This document shows positions 24,001-32,172 of a stretch of DNA of 48,607 nt, in pieces. The position numbers and the translations under genes were made by a program. How positions within the stretch are numbered: the first letter of the stretch is position 1; every line of letters starts with the position of its first letter. A model generated the notes under the pieces. It was not told the origin of the DNA and ran no database searches. It saw nothing but the letters and a program-made list of their open reading frames with translations. Origin of the DNA: Candidatus Woesearchaeota archaeon (GTDB lineage Archaea > Nanobdellota > Nanobdellia > Woesearchaeales > WJKV01); contig JAHWHE010000027.1 in the NCBI GenBank assembly GCA_019323495.1, positions 1 through 48,607 of the forward strand, in the 5' to 3' direction.

Positions 24001-24252
24001 ATGGCAAAAGAAAAAGCAAAGAAAAAAGTCATTGTCTACAGCACTCCGACTTGCCCGTTTTGTCATCACGCAAAGGATTTTCTGAAGCAGCATAAGATAG
24101 AATTCGAGGACATCGATGTTTCAGCAGATCAGGACAAGGCGCGGGAAATGGTAGAGAAGAGCGGTCAGATGGGTGTGCCTGTCATTGACATTGACGGCCA
24201 AATCATAATCGGCTTTGACAAGGAAAAGATAAAAAAAGCGCTTGGATTATAA
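24001..24252 (+). CDS. Glutaredoxin-like protein
   Basis: An 83-aa thioredoxin-fold protein with the redox motif C-P-F-C in YSTPTCPFCHHAKDF, the cis-proline region MGVPVID and a C-terminal helix. It has the NrdH/glutaredoxin layout and should reduce disulfides using a thiol or thioredoxin reductase. ATG 24001 is chosen because ATG 23980 lies inside the promoter. A separate promoter and Shine-Dalgarno site follow before the DoxX gene. Confidence 0.88.
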   Translation: MAKEKAKKKVIVYSTPTCPFCHHAKDFLKQHKIEFEDIDVSADQDKAREMVEKSGQMGVPVIDIDGQIIIGFDKEKIKKALGL

Positions 24253-24312
24253 AAAGGCTTATATACCTATTTTCTATTATTCTTTTTATTAATCAAAAAA
24301 GGAGGCGATATA
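24253..24312 (+). promoter_or_regulatory. Promoter and strong ribosome-binding site for the DoxX gene
   Basis: GGCTTATATACC at about 24256-24267 is a TATA box. AGGAGGCGAT at 24300-24309 is an unusually complete Shine-Dalgarno sequence a few bases before ATG 24313, so this mRNA has a leader, unlike many neighbours. Confidence 0.55.
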
Positions 24313-24711
24313 ATGAACGATCTATACGATTATGCAATGGTTTTCCTGAGATTAGGTTTAGGTTTCGTATTCTTGTGGACAGGAATCAACAAAGTCTTTT
24401 TTGGCGCGCTGCCAGGATTTCTGCCAGAGTTCTTGTCGAATTTTCCATACCTTAAAGTGATGCTTCCTATGCCATTGGGAATTATAGAATTGGCAGTGGG
24501 ATTATTGCTGATACTGGGATTGTTCACAAGAATCGTAGGGATAATCAGCGCGATACTGATACTGGGATTCACAGTGACAGTTACTGCAGGAGTCGCGAAC
24601 GGCTTTTCGATCGTGGCAATGAACATCGGCTTGTTGGGCGGAGCGATTGCACTTGGAATCTGCGGAAGCAAGCTATTCAGCGTAGACGGGCTGTTATGGC
24701 ATCACGAATAG
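24313..24711 (+). CDS. DoxX-family membrane protein
   Basis: A 132-aa protein with four membrane helices. The opening FLRLGLGFVFLWTGINKVFFG matches the DoxX/SURF4-type start ('R..lG..fl..G..K'), and GIIELAVGLLLILGLFTR matches the second conserved helix. DoxX proteins are linked to quinone or thiol redox processes in membranes, but the reaction here is unknown. Its upstream neighbour, a glutaredoxin, fits a redox setting. The gene ends six bases before the convergent gene at 24718. Confidence 0.85.
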   Translation: MNDLYDYAMVFLRLGLGFVFLWTGINKVFFGALPGFLPEFLSNFPYLKVMLPMPLGIIELAVGLLLILGLFTRIVGIISAILILGFTVTVTAGVANGFSIVAMNIGLLGGAIALGICGSKLFSVDGLLWHHE

Positions 24712-24731
24712 TTTTTTTTATTTTTTTATTT
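24712..24731 (+). terminator. T-rich terminator after the DoxX gene
   Basis: A run of T broken by two A begins right after the DoxX stop and extends into the convergent gene's last codons. It can serve as an archaeal U-tract terminator for the plus strand. Confidence 0.45.
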
Positions 24732-25587
24732 CATATAAATCCAATTTCAGAACTCTGAACAATTCTTGATATAAAGCTGCTTCTAGAGAAATTCTTCTTA
24801 TATCCATAACTTCGTCGATAGGGGGGCTGTTGTACAGGTTTTCTCTTACATGAACAAACCTATGTTCTTCTGCTTTTGCTCCTGATTCCTTATCATATTG
24901 CTCTATAACGTCATGGATGCCCTGCCAGTGCATTGGCAGTCCCTGCTCCATGCGCCCCCATCTGAAATAAAATCCACAAGGAGCAATCATTGCACAATTT
25001 TTTGATAAAAAAGACAATATGTATTTTTCATTTCCTCTTGCATCTGCAAACAACCTTACCAATCCTATGTTCAGGCGTTCGAACAGTTCTCCGAATCCTA
25101 ACAATCCAAAATATTTTGTTGATAAATTTTTATCCAAAACAGTCTGGCCAAGAACAGCAATAGAAGAATTTTGTACCTTGGTTTTGTCGACAAATACTGC
25201 GCTATGTACTCCGCCCATGTCTTCTTTACGATAGCAAACAGCATACGGAATCTTATCGTCTATCGAGACCCACGGCTGGCATCTCTTTACAGTGACTCTC
25301 TTTTTGTCAGAATCTGTTACAGGAAAAACCAGACACGCTCTTCCTCGCGGCTCCCTGGTGACAGTGCCGCAAAATCTTTCGTCAACAAAACTTCCAAGAT
25401 CAGTCCCTCCTTTGGTTCCGTCCTTATGCGTTCTTGTTTTCCTTAACTTAAAGGGCATGCGGTCATGTAATTGAAACCACGGTTTGCAGCCTTTGACAGA
25501 AACAATCCTTCTTCCAGGTTCGCTCGGCAAGACTAAATAACTGCCGTCCTTCCTTGTGTTGGTAATCTTCCCGAATTCAACTTCCAT
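24718..25587 (-). CDS. Orphan protein with two N-terminal repeats
   Basis: A 289-aa soluble protein. The first half contains two related units, about residues 5-70 and 73-135. Each has G-x-(I/V)-T, a strand, then V-x-VK-x-C-x-PW and D-(R/K)-(M/I)-P, ending in FVD. They could be small OB- or SH3-like beta barrels. The C-terminal half (about 140-289) is mixed with a helical end. No catalytic motif is visible. It lies eight bases after the 375-aa orphan gene, as the last of an operon headed by mtnA. Unknown family. Confidence 0.7.
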   Translation of the reverse strand: MEVEFGKITNTRKDGSYLVLPSEPGRRIVSVKGCKPWFQLHDRMPFKLRKTRTHKDGTKGGTDLGSFVDERFCGTVTREPRGRACLVFPVTDSDKKRVTVKRCQPWVSIDDKIPYAVCYRKEDMGGVHSAVFVDKTKVQNSSIAVLGQTVLDKNLSTKYFGLLGFGELFERLNIGLVRLFADARGNEKYILSFLSKNCAMIAPCGFYFRWGRMEQGLPMHWQGIHDVIEQYDKESGAKAEEHRFVHVRENLYNSPPIDEVMDIRRISLEAALYQELFRVLKLDLYEIKK

Positions 25588-25595
25588 TTTACTTG

Positions 25596-26723
25596 CTAAA
25601 CAAAATCCCTTCCCATTTCGTCCAGCATTCTGTCAATCGTTTCACTGCTTGCTTCATAGGGGATCGTATCTTCATTTTTTCGTGATGCGCTTACTGTCAA
25701 TGTCAATCTTCTTTTTGGCTCGCCATTAATGTGCCCGACGCATGTTCTCCATCCTTTATCTTCTGATGAGCTCTCCTCGCTCACAGCTTCGAAATAGAAC
25801 GGATTCTTGTCGAAGAAGTACGCTCTTCCTAATGGGTAAAATGTTGTTTGTGCATGTGTTATCACAGATAGGATTTCCATCAGCTCTGTTCTGCATCGTT
25901 GGAAAAATTCCTCTATGCCAGGATACTTGCCGCCAAACCCTTCTTTCAAATCATACGCTAATTTTTTTCTGGCATCTTCGTCTAAATTTTCGCTATATAA
26001 TGGCAAGAGTAGTTCTTGCAGTTCCCGAAGTTTTTCTTCTCCTGGTTTAGGCAGCATAGAATAAAATACAAACGGCAAGATGTGCGCCTTAACGATTTTT
26101 CCTGAAGGAACATCTGCTATAATCTCGCCATTTGCGCTTATAGATTTCCCTAGGCCTGGCACAGGTCTGATGAATCCTTCTTCATTAAATCTGAAAAAAT
26201 CCCCTGCTCTCAACATAAATTCGTCGAAATGCACTTGGCCTGTCTTGAACACAAGCCCTTTCTTTTTATTATCTGGATGATGTTCAGACACAGTCCATAC
26301 TTTTCTGGCTGCTAATTCTTCCAATGCAGGATGTCCTTTGAATTGCAGATAAACTTGACCGAAATTGTCATAGACAGCCCTGATTCTAATCTCGGGGACA
26401 GAAACAGGTCCGTCATTCGAACGCAATAAGAGGATGTGTCCATAGAAGTTATGCAAATTTACTCCTACACCGTCCAATCCAAGAAGCATTTTACCGAGAT
26501 CTGCATCTACAGCAGGTGTAAAAGTATCTTTTCCGCTATTAAAAAATCCTGCGCCTGGGATCTTTTTAAGATCTTCATGCAAAGGTCCAAGTACCACTCC
26601 TCCTGTGATGATATTTTTCGGTTCTGTTCTAGAAAATACATCTTCGAATATAGCATTCTTTGCTGCTTTTAAACTTTCAAAAAATTCTTGTTTAGTTGCG
26701 GTTTCAGTTATGGTTTCATTCAT
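25596..26723 (-). CDS. Orphan soluble protein in the mtnA operon
   Basis: A 375-aa protein with no membrane segment or known motif that I can see. The middle is beta-rich (VSVPEIRIRAVYDNFGQVYLQF), followed by a helical part with many Glu and Leu. Its ATG overlaps the stop of the MtnA-like gene by four bases, so translation is coupled and a joint function with the isomerase is likely. No Walker, Rossmann or metal-binding signature is obvious. Function unknown. Confidence 0.75.
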   Translation of the reverse strand: MNETITETATKQEFFESLKAAKNAIFEDVFSRTEPKNIITGGVVLGPLHEDLKKIPGAGFFNSGKDTFTPAVDADLGKMLLGLDGVGVNLHNFYGHILLLRSNDGPVSVPEIRIRAVYDNFGQVYLQFKGHPALEELAARKVWTVSEHHPDNKKKGLVFKTGQVHFDEFMLRAGDFFRFNEEGFIRPVPGLGKSISANGEIIADVPSGKIVKAHILPFVFYSMLPKPGEEKLRELQELLLPLYSENLDEDARKKLAYDLKEGFGGKYPGIEEFFQRCRTELMEILSVITHAQTTFYPLGRAYFFDKNPFYFEAVSEESSSEDKGWRTCVGHINGEPKRRLTLTVSASRKNEDTIPYEASSETIDRMLDEMGRDFV

Positions 26724-27850
26724 TTTTCAATCCTCCGTTCTGGAAATAATCTTAAGATTGCTTCTTCGTTGGCATCGCAGACTCCTCGTTCTGTGATTAG
26801 GCCTGTCACGAGTCGTGCAGGCGTTACGTCAAATGCATAGTTCGCGCACGGACTTTTCTCGTCGTACAAGCATACAGTATCAACGCTCCATTCGTCTTTT
26901 GTCATGCCTGTTACATATCTCACTTCCCCAGGATTTCTTTGTTCGATCGGGATGTCCATTCCATCTCTTAAATTCCAGTCAAAAGTTGTTGACGGAAGCG
27001 CAACAAAGAACGGCACGCCATTGTCTTTTGCAGCGACTGCTTTCAGATATGTTCCTATCTTGTTCGCGACATCTCCTGTCCTAGTTGTCCTATCTGTGCC
27101 GACAATAATCAGATCAACCATGCCGTGCTGCATCAGATGGCCTGCTTCATTGTCTGCAATAACAGTGTGAGGAATTCTATACTTTCTCATCTCCCACGCA
27201 GTCAATCCGCCTTGGTTACGAGGCCTTGTCTCGCTCACCCAGACGTGCACATCGATTCCTTCTGCATCTGCAGCATATATTGGTGCAGTTGCACTGCCAT
27301 AAGCACTGAACGCCAGCGCGCCTGCGTTGCAATGCGTCATTATGTTCAAAGGTTCTTTTCCTCCTTTATTAGCGAGGGCCATTTTGATGATTGTAAGGCC
27401 GTTCTCTCCGATACGTTTGCAGCAATCTGTGTCTGCTTCATGTATGTCTTTAGCAACCTGATGCAATGCTGCTACTTTATCTTCAACTCTTTCGCAACAT
27501 GAAATCGCAAGCAATTGCCTGTCAACTGCATACGCGAGATTCACAGCAGTAGGTCTTGTAGATCTTAGTTTCCCGCCCGCTTCATTAATGTATCGATTGA
27601 AAGCAAATGTGTCAGTTGCGGTCATGCGTTCTGCAGCTTCCCTGCCAGCTATATACATTCCATATCCTGCAGTTACTCCGATTAGTCCTGCGCCCCGCAC
27701 TTCCATGTCAGCGATTGCTCTGCAAGCATCATCCAAAGTTTTAAGTTCTTTAGTTACCTCGTGAAAAGGCAATCTTGTCTGATCAAGAATGAAAATTCTT
27801 CCACCTTTTTCTTCCCAAATCGTTCTAAAATGTTTGTTTTCTACTGGCAT
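26720..27850 (-). CDS. mtnA: MtnA-type sugar-1-phosphate isomerase
   Basis: A 376-aa protein of the MtnA/eIF2B-alpha family. It shows MEVRGAGLIGVTAGYGMY, the catalytic-Cys block MTHCNAGALA (C174), VSETRPRNQGG, and VGTDRTTRTGD with the catalytic Asp (D253) ahead of NKIGTYLKAV. This is the signature of S-methyl-5-thioribose-1-phosphate isomerase in methionine salvage. Related enzymes act on ribose-1,5-bisphosphate or 5-deoxyribose-1-phosphate, so the substrate remains open. It heads an operon with two orphan proteins rather than with other salvage genes. GGGGGGA is the ribosome-binding site. Confidence 0.88.
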   Translation of the reverse strand: MPVENKHFRTIWEEKGGRIFILDQTRLPFHEVTKELKTLDDACRAIADMEVRGAGLIGVTAGYGMYIAGREAAERMTATDTFAFNRYINEAGGKLRSTRPTAVNLAYAVDRQLLAISCCERVEDKVAALHQVAKDIHEADTDCCKRIGENGLTIIKMALANKGGKEPLNIMTHCNAGALAFSAYGSATAPIYAADAEGIDVHVWVSETRPRNQGGLTAWEMRKYRIPHTVIADNEAGHLMQHGMVDLIIVGTDRTTRTGDVANKIGTYLKAVAAKDNGVPFFVALPSTTFDWNLRDGMDIPIEQRNPGEVRYVTGMTKDEWSVDTVCLYDEKSPCANYAFDVTPARLVTGLITERGVCDANEEAILRLFPERRIEK

Positions 27851-27929
27851 AAAAATCCCCCCGTATTTATAATTAGTTTTGAGAATGAATTAATAAACAT
27901 TGCCATTGCCTTTTAAATAGCAGAATAAC

Positions 27930-27940
27930 CTTTAAATATT
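27930..27940 (+). promoter_or_regulatory. TATA box, leaderless promoter for 27962
   Basis: CTTTAAATATT begins about 31 bases before ATG 27962 and has no following ribosome-binding site. The divergent mtnA operon uses a separate A/T block with a short leader. Confidence 0.6.
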
Positions 27941-27961
27941 CGCAGAAATAAGAGCACTAAA

Positions 27962-28552
27962 ATGCCATTTACTCACATACTTCATCTCAGAAGAGAAAAA
28001 TACGGCGATGCTTACAAACCACAATCAAGAGTTTATCTTCACCATACTGCTTCTGATGTCACAGTCAAATGGAATGAAGAGGACGAAGATTTTGTTTATG
28101 CGAGAGACGGCGCTTACAGATTTTTTGAGCAGGCAATTTACATGAAAAAATTGTTTGACACATCAAAATTTGCATACATCATAGCAGCTGTCTGGGCAGA
28201 CACCTCTAAAAGAAAAGCTCATATTGACAGAACAACGCATAAGATGATAGATTTCTTTGGCTTTTATGATTTCGACGACAAAGCAAAAGACGATCAATGG
28301 AGAGCACAGAATCCTAGTGTTTTCGCAGCAGTCATTCGGCATACAGAAGGCCGCGGAATAGAGCCTGTCCCTATCGGCTGGAAATGGGACGAAGAAAAGA
28401 AACTTTTTGTTCCGCAGGAAGGAACGCATTGCGAAGACATGAATATAATTCTGGGCAAAGAAGCAGAACACAGACGAAATACATACAGTCTGGATGAATA
28501 TCTCGATAAGGATCCTGACTTGGGAAGAAAGATCCTGCTTCCGAACCAGTAA
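27962..28552 (+). CDS. Orphan soluble protein
   Basis: A 196-aa acidic protein rich in Asp, Trp, Tyr and His, for example YLHHTASDVTVKWNEEDEDF and FFGFYDFDDKAKDDQW. No membrane segment, Cys motif or known fold is evident. It is divergent from the mtnA operon and shares its 111-base promoter region, so co-regulation is possible. Function unknown. Confidence 0.65.
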   Translation: MPFTHILHLRREKYGDAYKPQSRVYLHHTASDVTVKWNEEDEDFVYARDGAYRFFEQAIYMKKLFDTSKFAYIIAAVWADTSKRKAHIDRTTHKMIDFFGFYDFDDKAKDDQWRAQNPSVFAAVIRHTEGRGIEPVPIGWKWDEEKKLFVPQEGTHCEDMNIILGKEAEHRRNTYSLDEYLDKDPDLGRKILLPNQ

Positions 28553-28574
28553 CCCCCGACAGGTGATTGATTAA

Positions 28575-28618
28575 GTTTATATAAACAAATTCAATTTCTA
28601 AGCACAACAAGGGGGTGA
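28575..28618 (+). promoter_or_regulatory. Promoter and ribosome-binding site for the Tyr-rich protein
   Basis: GTTTATATAAAC at 28575-28586 is a symmetrical TATA box and GGGGGTGA at 28611-28618 is a strong ribosome-binding site. This is a leadered mRNA of about 18 untranslated bases. Confidence 0.55.
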
Positions 28619-28624
28619 AATGAA

Positions 28625-28921
28625 ATGAAAAAGGTGATGAGATTATTGTTCTTGCTTGCATTGGCATTAAGCATGCTGCTAGTTACATTAACAGTCGCTA
28701 GTGCATCTTACGAGAATGACGGTTATGGCCATGAGAGCTGGAGGTACGGTTATCCGCCAGAAAGGGCAATCTACGACTACAGCGTGCACAGATACTATGA
28801 CGAGTATCAGCCATACTACTGGGGAAAAGGGCCGGCTTATGCCTACGATTACAGATACGATTATGGTCACAGACATTACAACCGCGATAGGCCAAAATTA
28901 TTATCAGCTTTGTTCTGGTAA
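28625..28921 (+). CDS. Secreted tyrosine-rich small protein
   Basis: A 98-aa precursor with a clear signal peptide (basic start, hydrophobic 7-24, cleavage near ASAS). The mature part of about 71 residues has 17 Tyr, 4 His and 3 Trp by my count, with segments such as YGYPPERAIYDYS and YDYRYDYGHRHY. Such composition suits an extended, sticky or cross-linkable surface protein, or metal binding through His and Tyr. I know no named family. A strong ribosome-binding site precedes it. Confidence 0.7.
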   Translation: MKKVMRLLFLLALALSMLLVTLTVASASYENDGYGHESWRYGYPPERAIYDYSVHRYYDEYQPYYWGKGPAYAYDYRYDYGHRHYNRDRPKLLSALFW

Positions 28922-28928
28922 TTTTTTC

Positions 28929-30071
28929 TTATACTTTTAATTGTTTTCTAAAGACAAATACTAGAAGGCACGTTATCAAGATTATTATTCCGCTGATCAA
29001 GATTGGCCATTGGTACCCGAACTTATAGCCGACAGGGCCATAGATCAGGGCGCCTGCAAAACTTCCGAAGATCATTATCGCTCTCAATGCACCTCCGTCT
29101 CCTCCTATTCTTTTCAAGCTGAACAATTTGCTGACAGCCATGAAGCTAATCAAAAGAACGCCTGCATCTCCTATCTCGTGCACCACCCTGAAGAAAAAGC
29201 TGAAATAAAGATTAGGGTAAGTCATGAAGATGTGTCCAACGCCGCTCAGTATCAACCCAATATACAAAAGTTTCATGTCGCCGAAGCGATGGTCCAATTT
29301 TTTGCCGAAGAAATATGAAAACAATACAAGGAAAACAATCGCAGCTGCAATGTAAATTCCTATTTGCACTTTATCCAGGCCGATTACTGTCTGCAAAAAC
29401 AATGCAAAGCTTGTTTTTTCAGCTCCCCAATGAAGAGAATAGAGAAACATCAAGATGATGAAGATTATCACGGGCTTCTGGAAGAAATCCAGTTCATAGA
29501 ATTTCAAAGCAAACTTGCTCTTTCTTGTTTTTGGAATAAAGAACGCGAAAATTATCAGGATGACGAACATTCCTCCTGCGAATTTCAGCACAGGAGAGAA
29601 ACCGCTTTTCATCAACAGGAAACCTCCTATGAAAATTCCTACTGCGCTTCCCATGTGCGAGAAAGAATTGAAGATTCCAAACCTTGTGCCCCTATGAAAA
29701 TTCTTGACAACCCTGAATGTCACGCTCAGCACAGAAATCTGGACCAGCATGTTTCCAAAACCGCCCACCAAAAACAAGATGACAAACAGCCAGAAATTCT
29801 GCAGATAACCTATTCCGAAACTGAATACAGCCAGCAATAGCAAGCCCATCATAATCAAATGTTTGCTTCCTAGCCTGTCGCTTGCAATGCCGATTGGGAA
29901 TGAGACAAGCAATGCGCTGATTGTAAACAATGAAAGCAAGACACCTGTCTGCCAGCCGTTGAATCCCAGCTGCAGGAAATAGATCGGCAGAAACAGCATT
30001 GTAAACTGCACAAGCAGATTTTTCAGGAACACTAATGAATCCTCTACCTTCAGGCTGTCCTCTTTTTCCAT
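28929..30071 (-). CDS. Major facilitator superfamily transporter
   Basis: A 380-aa protein with about 12 membrane helices and the MFS loop FPIGIASDRLGSKHLIMMGL, matching the 'G.l.Dr.G.r' signature, with FGKKLDHRFGDMKLLYIGL in the second half. It resembles drug or metabolite carriers of the MFS_1 type, substrate unknown. ATG 30071 is preferred over ATG 30077: the minus-strand TATA box TTTATATA is 30 bases before 30071 and only 24 before 30077, too short for a leaderless start. Confidence 0.85.
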   Translation of the reverse strand: MEKEDSLKVEDSLVFLKNLLVQFTMLFLPIYFLQLGFNGWQTGVLLSLFTISALLVSFPIGIASDRLGSKHLIMMGLLLLAVFSFGIGYLQNFWLFVILFLVGGFGNMLVQISVLSVTFRVVKNFHRGTRFGIFNSFSHMGSAVGIFIGGFLLMKSGFSPVLKFAGGMFVILIIFAFFIPKTRKSKFALKFYELDFFQKPVIIFIILMFLYSLHWGAEKTSFALFLQTVIGLDKVQIGIYIAAAIVFLVLFSYFFGKKLDHRFGDMKLLYIGLILSGVGHIFMTYPNLYFSFFFRVVHEIGDAGVLLISFMAVSKLFSLKRIGGDGGALRAIMIFGSFAGALIYGPVGYKFGYQWPILISGIIILITCLLVFVFRKQLKV

Positions 30072-30112
30072 GCACATTTCGAAGGACTTTTCATATATAA
30101 ATACATCCCAAA

Positions 30113-30123
30113 GCTTTATAAAT
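30113..30123 (+). promoter_or_regulatory. TATA box, leaderless promoter for korDABC
   Basis: GCTTTATAAAT begins about 31 bases before ATG 30146, with no ribosome-binding site. The divergent MFS gene has CATATATAAATA at 30092-30103. Confidence 0.6.
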
Positions 30124-30145
30124 GGATGGTTGAAATAAATATAGA

Positions 30146-30364
30146 ATGAAGAAAGTAGGTCCGCTTGAATGGAACGAGAAATTATGCAAGTTCTGCAATC
30201 TTTGCATTCAGATGTGCCCTAAGAATGGCTTGAAATTCGAAGGCAAGGAATTAGTACAGACTGCAGAATGTATCAAGTGCGGGATCTGCTGCAAATACTG
30301 TCCTGAGATGGGATTGAATTTAGAAAAATCTGAAAATCGAAAAGAGATAAAATCCAAGAAATAA
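30146..30364 (+). CDS. korD: 2-oxoacid:ferredoxin oxidoreductase, delta (ferredoxin) subunit
   Basis: A 72-aa protein with two full CxxCxxCxxxCP clusters (CKFCNLCIQMCP and CIKCGICCKYCP), so it binds two [4Fe-4S]. It is the electron-transfer subunit of the four-part enzyme encoded by the next three genes, from which it is separated by one base. It carries electrons from the thiamine-diphosphate site to soluble ferredoxin. Confidence 0.92.
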   Translation: MKKVGPLEWNEKLCKFCNLCIQMCPKNGLKFEGKELVQTAECIKCGICCKYCPEMGLNLEKSENRKEIKSKK

Positions 30365-30365
30365 G

Positions 30366-31391
30366 ATGGCTAAACAATTACTGCAGGGAAATGAAGCAAT
30401 CTGCCTTGGCGGATTGAAGGCAGGAATGAAATTCTTTGCAGGCTATCCAATAACTCCTGCTTCAGAGATCATGCATTTTCTTTCAAAACAAAAAGACTTC
30501 AATTTTGTTCATGCAGAAGATGAGATTGCAGCGATAAACATGATAATCGGTGCGAGTCTTGGTGGAGCAAAATCAATGACAGCTACGTCGGGTCCTGGAT
30601 TCTCGCTAAAACAAGAAGGGATAGGATTGGCGCACATGATGGAAGTTCCTGTTGTTGTTGTTGACTGCCAGAGAGTGGGCCCTAGCACAGGAATGCCGAC
30701 TTTGGGTGCGCAGGGTGACGTCCTGCAGGCAGCGCATGGAAGCCATGGAGATATTTTTCCGATTGTTTTCTGTCCGAACAGTGTTGAAGAATGTTACAAA
30801 TACACAATAGAAGCTTTCAATGCAGCAGAACAGTCAAGGTCTCCTGTCATTCTTATCACAGACACTTCTGTTTCCCATATCTATGAAACAGTCGACATTG
30901 AAGAGATAGATAAGAAAATAAAGATACAGCCAAGAACACTAGAGCCTTTCGGCACAGGAACGAGGCATTTCACAGGCTTGGCGCACGACGGAGACCAGCC
31001 AAAGACAAAGGACGCTGAGAATTACAGAAGATGGATACAGGGGACGAAAAAGAAGCAGCTGAAAGTTGCGAAAGACTATACGTTCTATGAATATTTCGGG
31101 AAAAAAGATTCAAGAACATTATTGATCGCGTACGGTATAACAAGCAGGGTCATCAGCCCGCTTAAAGATGCGTATGCTATTTTCAGGCCGATAAGGATGT
31201 TCCCTATATTAGACGAGCTAAAGATTATCGCAAAGGACTACAAGAACATCGTTGTGGTAGAGCAGAATGAGGGACAGTACATGCACGAAGTAGAAGCTCT
31301 CCTCAAAAAAGATGTCAAAGGAATTTTCATCCACGGAGGATCCGTAAGTCTTTCAGAAGTTAAAGAAAAGCTGGAAATACTTGGTTTGTAA
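30366..31391 (+). CDS. korA: 2-oxoacid:ferredoxin oxidoreductase, alpha subunit
   Basis: A 341-aa alpha subunit with the typical blocks GNEAICLGGLKAG, YPITPASEI, EDEIAAINMIIGAS, ATSGPGFSL and GPSTGMPT. The gamma domain is not fused here; it is a separate gene 0.8 kb downstream. The order D-A-B-C and these motifs match 2-oxoglutarate (KorABCD) enzymes, though related enzymes use other 2-oxoacids. It supplies the substrate and pyrimidine side of the thiamine diphosphate site. Confidence 0.92.
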   Translation: MAKQLLQGNEAICLGGLKAGMKFFAGYPITPASEIMHFLSKQKDFNFVHAEDEIAAINMIIGASLGGAKSMTATSGPGFSLKQEGIGLAHMMEVPVVVVDCQRVGPSTGMPTLGAQGDVLQAAHGSHGDIFPIVFCPNSVEECYKYTIEAFNAAEQSRSPVILITDTSVSHIYETVDIEEIDKKIKIQPRTLEPFGTGTRHFTGLAHDGDQPKTKDAENYRRWIQGTKKKQLKVAKDYTFYEYFGKKDSRTLLIAYGITSRVISPLKDAYAIFRPIRMFPILDELKIIAKDYKNIVVVEQNEGQYMHEVEALLKKDVKGIFIHGGSVSLSEVKEKLEILGL

Positions 31392-31392
31392 A

Positions 31393-32127
31393 ATGAAAGA
31401 CATGAAATACTTCAAGCAGGAATTGTTTCCGACCATCTGGTGCCCAGGATGCGGCATTGGCTTGGCAATGAAGGAGACAGCGAATGCGTTTGAAGAATTA
31501 GGATTGAAAAACAACCAGATCAGTGTAGTCAGTGGAATAGGCTGCAGCGGAAGAGCAGCAGGATATTTCAAGGCAGACTCCATACACGGCTGCCATGGAA
31601 GAGCGATTCCTGTTGCAGAAGGGCTGAAAAGAGCGAATCCAGAATTAAACGTAATTGTTTTCAGCGGCGACGGCGACATTGTCGGAATAGGAGGAAATCA
31701 TCTGATCCACAGTCCTAGAAGAGATACTGACATCACAGTAATATGCATCAACAATCAGACTTATGGCTTGACAGGCGGACAGCTCGCACCCACGTCAAGC
31801 AAAGGCGCGATAACGATGACAAGTCCGTACGGAAGCAATTATTATCCAATCAATATACAAGGTCTCATACTTGCCAACAAGAGATTTTTCTATGCAAGAA
31901 CAACTGCATTCCACATAGACCACATGAGAAAATGCATCAAGGAAGCTCTGCAGTTCAAAGGCTTCTCATTCGTAGAGGTAATCACTAACTGCGTCGAGAC
32001 ATACGGAAAAAGACAGGGCTATACAGACGCTTACCAGATGTTGATGGAATACAAGAATAAGTACAAGATTGTCAGCGGAAAAGACAGATTAGAAGACAAT
32101 GAGATAGGCATTGTTAAAAAAGAATAA
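31393..32127 (+). CDS. korB: 2-oxoacid:ferredoxin oxidoreductase, beta subunit
   Basis: A 244-aa beta subunit with WCPGCGIGLAM at the start and the thiamine-diphosphate/Mg motif GDGDIVGIGG...CINNQTYGLTGGQ. It binds the cofactor's diphosphate. ATG 31393 is one base after the korA stop and is preferred to the in-frame TTG at 31381 that lies within korA. A 45-base stretch with almost no G or C separates it from korC. Confidence 0.92.
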   Translation: MKDMKYFKQELFPTIWCPGCGIGLAMKETANAFEELGLKNNQISVVSGIGCSGRAAGYFKADSIHGCHGRAIPVAEGLKRANPELNVIVFSGDGDIVGIGGNHLIHSPRRDTDITVICINNQTYGLTGGQLAPTSSKGAITMTSPYGSNYYPINIQGLILANKRFFYARTTAFHIDHMRKCIKEALQFKGFSFVEVITNCVETYGKRQGYTDAYQMLMEYKNKYKIVSGKDRLEDNEIGIVKKE

Positions 32128-32172
32128 TGAAATTAAAAAATAATAAATAAAATATTAAAAATTAAAACAAAA
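32128..32172 (+). other. Nearly pure A/T spacer between korB and korC
   Basis: The spacer is composed almost wholly of A and T (one G and one C by my reading), in an otherwise tightly packed operon. It contains no clear ribosome-binding site. It may lower secondary structure to help initiation at korC, or host a weak internal promoter. Confidence 0.4.
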
